Shown one piece after another: positions 59,520 to 64,000 of a DNA stretch of 64,000 nt. The stretch covers positions 9,638,501 through 9,702,500 of the forward strand of contig CM028924.1 of NCBI GenBank assembly GCA_016801845.1, read 5' to 3'. Numbering within the stretch: position 1 is the stretch's first letter; each line of letters starts with the position of its first letter. The notes below the pieces were generated by a model. It had not been told where the DNA came from, did not search any database, and saw only the letters and a program-made list of their open reading frames with translations. Made by a program: the position numbers and the translations under genes. Source of the stretch: Polydactylus sextarius (Eukaryota > Chordata > Actinopteri > Polynemidae).

Positions 59520-59994
59520 ACAGTCTGGTGACAGTAAAATTAGTGGTACTCGGTCCCCTCCCCCTCTAGCTTTGGTTACGCTGCTAAATAATATTACAGG
59601 CTCTAATTTCACTAAATGGCAGACAGGCGGGCTCATGGGACTTTAAATTACTGCTTCCCTGAAGTCACACAAGGTGAGTGTTTTTGATAAGTGGCTGAGA
59701 CCGGCTTGTATTCTTATTAAAAATGAGGACTCGTGTCTCCTGTCTCTCTCCCTCCCTCTTCCTCTGCTTTTGCAGTTTCTGCACATTGGCAATGTTTGTA
59801 TTCCTAATTCAGATGTCAAAAGTAATTGCTGGTCAGAATTTTTATACACAACTCCAGTCGATCAAAACGTGGGAGGAAAAATAGATTTTGTTCTTCTAAC
59901 ATTTTCTCCAAAGACCTAATTCCTTATCTGTTCAGGTGGTAGAACAAACTAATCAGTGTCAACACTACAGCAAACATACTCATTATAAAAACTT
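59520..59994. other. Non-coding; possible regulatory block 59520-59680
   Basis: 59520-59680 is repeat-free (TACGCTGCTAAATAATATTA, CTCTAATTTCACTAAATGGC), with CAAG before GTGAGT at 59671 as a good 5' splice motif, but the frames upstream are stopped. No gene called. Confidence 0.3.
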
Positions 59995-60015
59995 TATATA
60001 TATATATATATATAT
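59995..60015. repeat. TA microsatellite
   Basis: About ten TA units. Confidence 0.95.
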
Positions 60016-60239
60016 GTTTATGTATATGGTTTCAGAGCACAATACTTACCAGCGGGAACGATGCACGACCTTGGCGCTTTTTTCTCTGCAACTAAAGTGT
60101 ATCAACGACCAAATTGATTTCATGTTGTCCGTCAGCCGTTGTGGGTTGAAAAAACAAGAATGAATCTTTATCGAATCATCGAATCTTCTTGCTTTTGCAC
60201 ACATTTGCTGGACTTGACCGGTTCGTTCTCTATGATCAG

Positions 60240-60510
60240 TGAGTCAGTCAAGTGAACATTTGGGCAAAATGTGAAGAAATTCCCCAGGAACACCCGTCAC
60301 ATTCAAGACTTTGAAAACAAGTTTTGTCTTGGCCTTTGTCTTTTGACCACTGAAGTCTGAAATGCTTCATTTTTGAGTTTAAAAAAATATATTTGTACCA
60401 AATTTGAGAGGATTGCCCTAAGATGTTCTTGAGAAGTGTCGTTTCTGAGGTCACAGAGACAAACAGTCTTGAGTTGACATTGAAGATTTGTACTAAATGT
60501 GAAGGTTTAC
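60240..60510 (-). repeat. Old dispersed repeat fragment
   Basis: TTTGGGCAAAATGTGAAGAA then ATTCCCCAGGAAC, later TTTGTACCAAATTTGAGAGG and CCTAAGATGTTCTTGAGAAG. These are tandem-like segments of a percomorph repeat made of 'aaatttgaagaaattccc...gttcttgagatat' units. Confidence 0.5.
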
Positions 60511-61234
60511 ACTCATTGTGTTGTCAGTAAAGAGGTGAACGAATGAAGACACATGTCCTCACTAGGGGGAATGAGAAAGACTAGAAGACTGGTGAAGGTT
60601 GGTGACACGAGACACAAGAGACTAAACGTTCGAGGGCGTTGGATACTCGATAAATGGAAGAAAAAACAAGAGATAAAAGCATTAAAAAGGACTGTCCTGT
60701 AAGATGAAAGAGTGAGAAGATAGTGATGGGAGTTTTCCCTTTGATGAAAGAGACGGCGGGCGAGAGGAGCAGATAAGATGAGGAGGACATGAGAAGCCTC
60801 CGAGGCTTTGAGGAATCCTCCATCGGTCTGATCATTATCCTCCAACGCCTCCGTCATCTTCTCCTTCTTCTTCACTGAATCAGACGGTTGATCCTCTCAT
60901 TAATTATGTTTAAATGAGGAGCGCTTCAGATGCTTCTCGCCTCCGTCCACACTGGAAACTCTCCGTCTCTGTCCTTGTTTTACCTCGCAACTGATTCTTT
61001 CTTTCATTCAGTAATTCACTCTTGTTTCCACTTTGAGTTCACCTCGTTGCTTTCGCTCCCTCTCATTTCAAGGACTGATGAATTGGAGGATTCAAACAAA
61101 TACCCAGTGGTAGGTTTTACCCACGACTGAAGACACAAGTGACTTTGCTAGCCTCAAGCCAAATGCATGAGGCTAGCTTACTTTTCGTTAGCTTATCATG
61201 AGTTAGCATCAGCTGTCACCAGGAAAGAAGCATA
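60511..61234. other. Non-coding; small perfect hairpin
   Basis: GCTAGCCTCA and TGAGGCTAGC (61147-61177) form a 10-bp perfect stem. The 120-codon minus-strand frame at 60513-60875 lies in a purine-rich tract and has no recognised domain. No gene called. Confidence 0.5.
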
Positions 61235-61485
61235 GGCCGTTTCTCAAAGTGGAGGCTTTTTGCCGGACGCCACGTCATCGAGTCTCACAGAGGATGGTTC
61301 AAAACTCCACCGAGGACCGATCATTGGTTCGTAGAATTTTCGAGGCTGCACTGATGTATCCTCGATGTCGCTAAAATACCCACAATCCTCCACTGCACTT
61401 TACTTATTTTATGGTTTGTTGAGGAGGCGTGACTTCCAAGGCGAGCGTTCTGTCAAAGAAGCAGCCTCGACTTTGAGAAACGGAT
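61235..61485. mobile_element. About 250-bp inverted-repeat element (MITE)
   Basis: Left end GGCCGTTTCTCAAAGTGGAG then GCT; right end AGCCTCGACTTTGAGAAACG then G, an inverted repeat of about 21 bp with one or two mismatches. ATA stands just outside each end, which may be a 2-3 bp target duplication. No open frame of note. Superfamily not assigned. Confidence 0.8.
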
Positions 61486-62034
61486 ATAATGTCTACGGGG
61501 TCGTTGATCCATCTGATCTTTCAACTTTCAACGCTGCAAAAGTGAACTTGTAATATTTCAGTAACACTTTGAGGGAATTTCTTCAAATTTGGTACAAAAA
61601 GTCAAAAGGTCAACGCCTGACGCTGGTAACTGCAGCTTCCTGTTTCACCCTGCGCCCTCTGCACATTTACAGTTACTGTGTTCAGCGTCTCCAATGAAGA
61701 CAAAGAACAGGAGTCTCATATATGATCTATCAATGTGATATCCGGTCTGTTGTGTTAAATGAGTGGACGATCATGAGCCTGTTGTTGTTGCTGTTGTCGT
61801 TTCTTGTTGTTTTTGTTGACAGTGACTCTGCTCGTCCTCATCAGGCTGGTGAAGCCGAGGGAGCAGAGAGGATTTCGTTTCATTTTCATTTCCCCTGCGT
61901 CTCTTTTCTTTCTCCTGTCTGCTCTTTGATGGCAGGATGTTTTAGCTCTGTGACAAAGCAAAGTCGGACTTCAAACGAGGGCTGCAGCTTAGTGAACGGG
62001 TGGGTGGGCTGCTGGTGTGTGTATGTGGTCTAGG
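61486..62034. other. Non-coding, nothing firmly recognised
   Basis: CTTTGAGGGAATTTCTTCAA and ATTTGGTACAAAAAGTC at 61567 are a scrap of the old percomorph repeat. TTG-rich run near 61780-61815. The 103-codon frame at 61722-62033 has a hydrophobic stretch from TTG and CTG repeats and is not called. Confidence 0.45.
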
Positions 62035-62140
62035 TATAACTTACGTTATGGGGACTTAATTCTGTTTACACACTCGCATTATGGGGACCTGTCTCCCATT
62101 TTTTACATTAGGTCCCCATAATGTAAAAAACATAAAAGTG
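62035..62140. repeat. TTATGGGGACC foldback
   Basis: ACGTTATGGGGAC and GCATTATGGGGACCTG face AGGTCCCCATAATGTAAAA, making a foldback of a type common in teleost non-coding DNA. Related to the TCCTCATAATG array at 25765-25960. Confidence 0.6.
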
Positions 62141-62189
62141 AAGGTGAAGACAGGGTTTCCAGGAAATGAATGCAAGTCAATGAAATGTT

Positions 62190-62780
62190 ACCTCTGAATA
62201 ATGAAAAATATGTTCAAATCATTATAGTAAAAAAGTGACTGGAAACTTTCTCAAAATAACTAGTTATGTAAATAATTACTTTGTATCTCAAAATAATGAA
62301 GAAAATGATTCTAAACTAATATCAAATTTCTAGAAGATAATGACTTGATATCTTACAAATCAGTAGGTACAACTTTGTAAAATAATAAATAATAACAATG
62401 AATGGTGAATATGAATAGTATCTTTAAAAAAAAGAGAAAAACTCTCAATAATCACCTGGTATTTTAACCCTTCATTGTCATCTGTATCATAAGTTTTACA
62501 TGACTTTCTGAGACTTCTTTTTATGAATCATATAAAAATAATAAATAATACAATAAAATGAAAACAAATAAAGTTGTTTTTTTTAGAAAAAATATGAGAA
62601 ACTTTCATATACAAAAAAAAAACTTAGTAAATATAAATAATGATTGAGAATCTCAAAAATAATGACAGTGTTAAGAAAAAAAAAACTTCAAAACTTCTTC
62701 CTGACTTCCTACTTGAATAATAACTCAGTTTCAGTGAACATCAGTGTCACTTACATTAGATTGACAACATGACAAATAAA
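62190..62780. other. AT-rich low-complexity tract
   Basis: Mostly A and T with recurring TCTCAAAATAAT, AATAATGA and AGAAAAT segments that may be a very degenerate tandem array. No gene. Confidence 0.6.
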
Positions 62781-62990
62781 TGAATTCATTGATATCAACT
62801 GGTCCTGAAGCTATAAATGACATTTAAACTCTGTAGAGACTTGTGGGTAAAATGTGACCCTCCTCCGTCGTTACCTCCGTTCAGTTCGTTTCTACATTTC
62901 ACATTTTTACATCCTGATACGTTTTCAAGGTCACAGTAAAAAGCCTGGACACGCACACACACACACACACACACACATATGTGGCGCCTT
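62781..62990 (+). repeat. Unique DNA and CA microsatellite
   Basis: CA run of about twelve units at 62954-62977. The preceding 170 bp are unrecognised. Confidence 0.8.
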
Positions 62991-63240
62991 GGTGACGAGG
63001 CAGCTCTAATTGGATTCCACGGTCACCACGGTGATGAGAAATTGATTGGCAACAGAAAGAGAGAGAAAGCTGAAGGATGGAGGTGTCGTCGTGTGATGAT
63101 GGGATCAGAAACACACACACGCAGGTTATCGCCAGTAATATTATTCCATTACCACAAACCGTGGCCATATGGTTATTAAGGGCTGTAATCAACTGGAGGT
63201 TTCCATGACGATTAGTGCTTGAGGTCAACTGTGAGCCAGG
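62991..63240. promoter_or_regulatory. Possible conserved non-coding block
   Basis: Repeat-free with CAGCTCTAATTGGATTCC, AGTAATATTATTCCATTACC, a RUNX-like ACCACAAACC (63151-63160), a perfect CCATATGG palindrome (63165-63172) and CTGTAATCAACTGG. Motif packing is high for unique DNA here, but conservation is untested. Confidence 0.3.
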
Positions 63241-63245
63241 GCATG

Positions 63246-63277
63246 CACACACACACATACACACACACACACACACA
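63246..63277 (+). repeat. CA microsatellite
   Basis: CA run with one T interruption. Confidence 0.95.
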
Positions 63278-63814
63278 GTCTTTGAGCTTTGTATCGATCT
63301 TATACTCTTCTGTCATGACACCGCTTCACTTAATGACGTCTGTTTTTCACGTTAACGTCTTTATTAAAAGCTTACGAAGACATTTTAAAGTCGTTATAGG
63401 TTCAAAACAATCACACGACCAGAAGAGAGGAAGTGATACTTTACATTTATGACGTTAAAGACACAAATTTACACGAAAAAAGCAGCAGTAATGTCAACCT
63501 CCAGGGGGAGATCAAACAGGATCCATTGAGTAAAACAAACTTTTACTCATAACAGAGTATTTTTACTTGACGTAACGATACTTCTACTCGATATCAGGGT
63601 TTTTTTTTTGTTGTTGTTGTGGTGGTGGTGAACTCATTTCATCATCATCATCCTCGTCCTCCACAGTGAAACTGAGATGAGAAAGGAGAGAAATGAAAAT
63701 CACCCTCTGAATGTTTTTTTTTTCTCTTTTTCTTTACCTCATGAAACTCATGTTCTCTGCAACACTGACCTTCAAACACACGAACACACACTCTCTGCAC
63801 ATCTTAGTACCTGA
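63278..63814. other. Non-coding; repeat scrap at 63540-63595
   Basis: ACTTTTACTCATAACAGAGT, ATTTTTACTTGACG and ACTTCTACTCGATA recall the 'gagtatttttactt...tacttctactc' end of a common teleost element. T runs at 63601-63609 and 63714-63722. No gene. Confidence 0.4.
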
Positions 63815-63875
63815 ACACACACACACACACACGCACACACTCACAGTAGTTTGGTTGTGTGTGTGTGTGTGTGTG
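63815..63875 (+). repeat. CA run facing a TG run
   Basis: CA units (63815-63841) and TG units (63855-63875) are separated by a short spacer, so together they form an imperfect foldback. Confidence 0.95.
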
Positions 63876-64000
63876 CAGGCTGAACAAAGGCTGCAGTGAT
63901 ACAGAGGAGCAGGGAGGAGGGAGGATGAGGAGAGTTTGTCCTTTCTCAGCTTATCTCACCACAAAGCGCCGCACCTGCTGTGGTTGCCAGGGTGCAGTGA
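63876..64000. other. End of window, non-coding
   Basis: Purine-rich GGAGGAGGGAGGATGAGGAG, then GCACCTGCTGTGGTTGCC with an E-box and a RUNX-like TGTGGT. No gene seen. Confidence 0.4.

Noticed and set aside
60012..60090. Minus-strand CGCTG/GTAAGTATT donor with a 36-nt open stretch
   Set aside because: The acceptor side lacks a pyrimidine tract, so the pair is weaker than that at 26495-26570.
1..64000. Endogenous retrovirus, LINE reverse transcriptase or transposase coding remnants
   Set aside because: No open or broken frame showed a recognisable catalytic motif; all elements seen are short and non-coding.

Overview
The window reads as nuclear DNA of a ray-finned fish, most likely a spiny-rayed (percomorph) teleost. 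It has no long open reading frames, and the longest is about 133 codons with no recognisable domain. It has many CA/TG and AT microsatellites and abundant short non-autonomous DNA transposons of types familiar from teleosts: hAT-like elements with 8-bp target duplications and elements flanked by TTAA. It also has tRNA-derived SINEs with intact A and B boxes, and splice-site-like signals typical of intronic or intergenic vertebrate DNA. The species cannot be named from the sequence. No bacterial, viral or organellar gene was recognised.

Layout. 1-11 kb is mostly unique sequence with a minus-strand SINE (1855-2040), a second tRNA-like SINE fragment (about 2561) and a dispersed repeat (6119-6622) whose inverted relative lies at 18908-19275. 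11.1-11.6 kb holds a small CpG-rich patch followed by an AT-rich, repeat-free block that may be regulatory. 11.8-14.5 kb carries two foldback elements; the one at 13958-14520 has clean TTAA target duplications. 20.3-21.2 kb holds a possible regulatory block with a nuclear-receptor-type DR1 site, then a foldback element related to 56212-56568. 25.7-33.5 kb contains a degenerate minisatellite, several microsatellites, one candidate coding micro-exon on the minus strand (26495-26570) and one candidate non-coding exon on the plus strand (33348-33472). 33.7 kb holds a plus-strand copy of the SINE. 36.1-37.9 kb is a unique-looking block framed by inverted repeat arms of about 200 bp. 38577-39179 is a textbook hAT-type element. 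44083-47450 is a recent direct tandem duplication of a 1.68-kb unit. 47.8-58.1 kb contains three members of a long-inverted-repeat, TTAA-associated family; one sits inside a degenerate tandem array. 61-64 kb holds a short inverted-repeat element, an AT-rich tract and a repeat-free block with transcription-factor-like motifs.

No established protein-coding gene can be supported. The likeliest reading is a large intron or an intergenic stretch near a gene. The more notable signals are the 1.68-kb duplication with a 10-bp breakpoint homology, an excess of perfect DR1 hormone-receptor half-site pairs (nine seen by eye), the TTAA foldback family, and three splice-site pairs that could mark unannotated exons. 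All family assignments come from structure and memory of teleost repeats; none was checked against a database.
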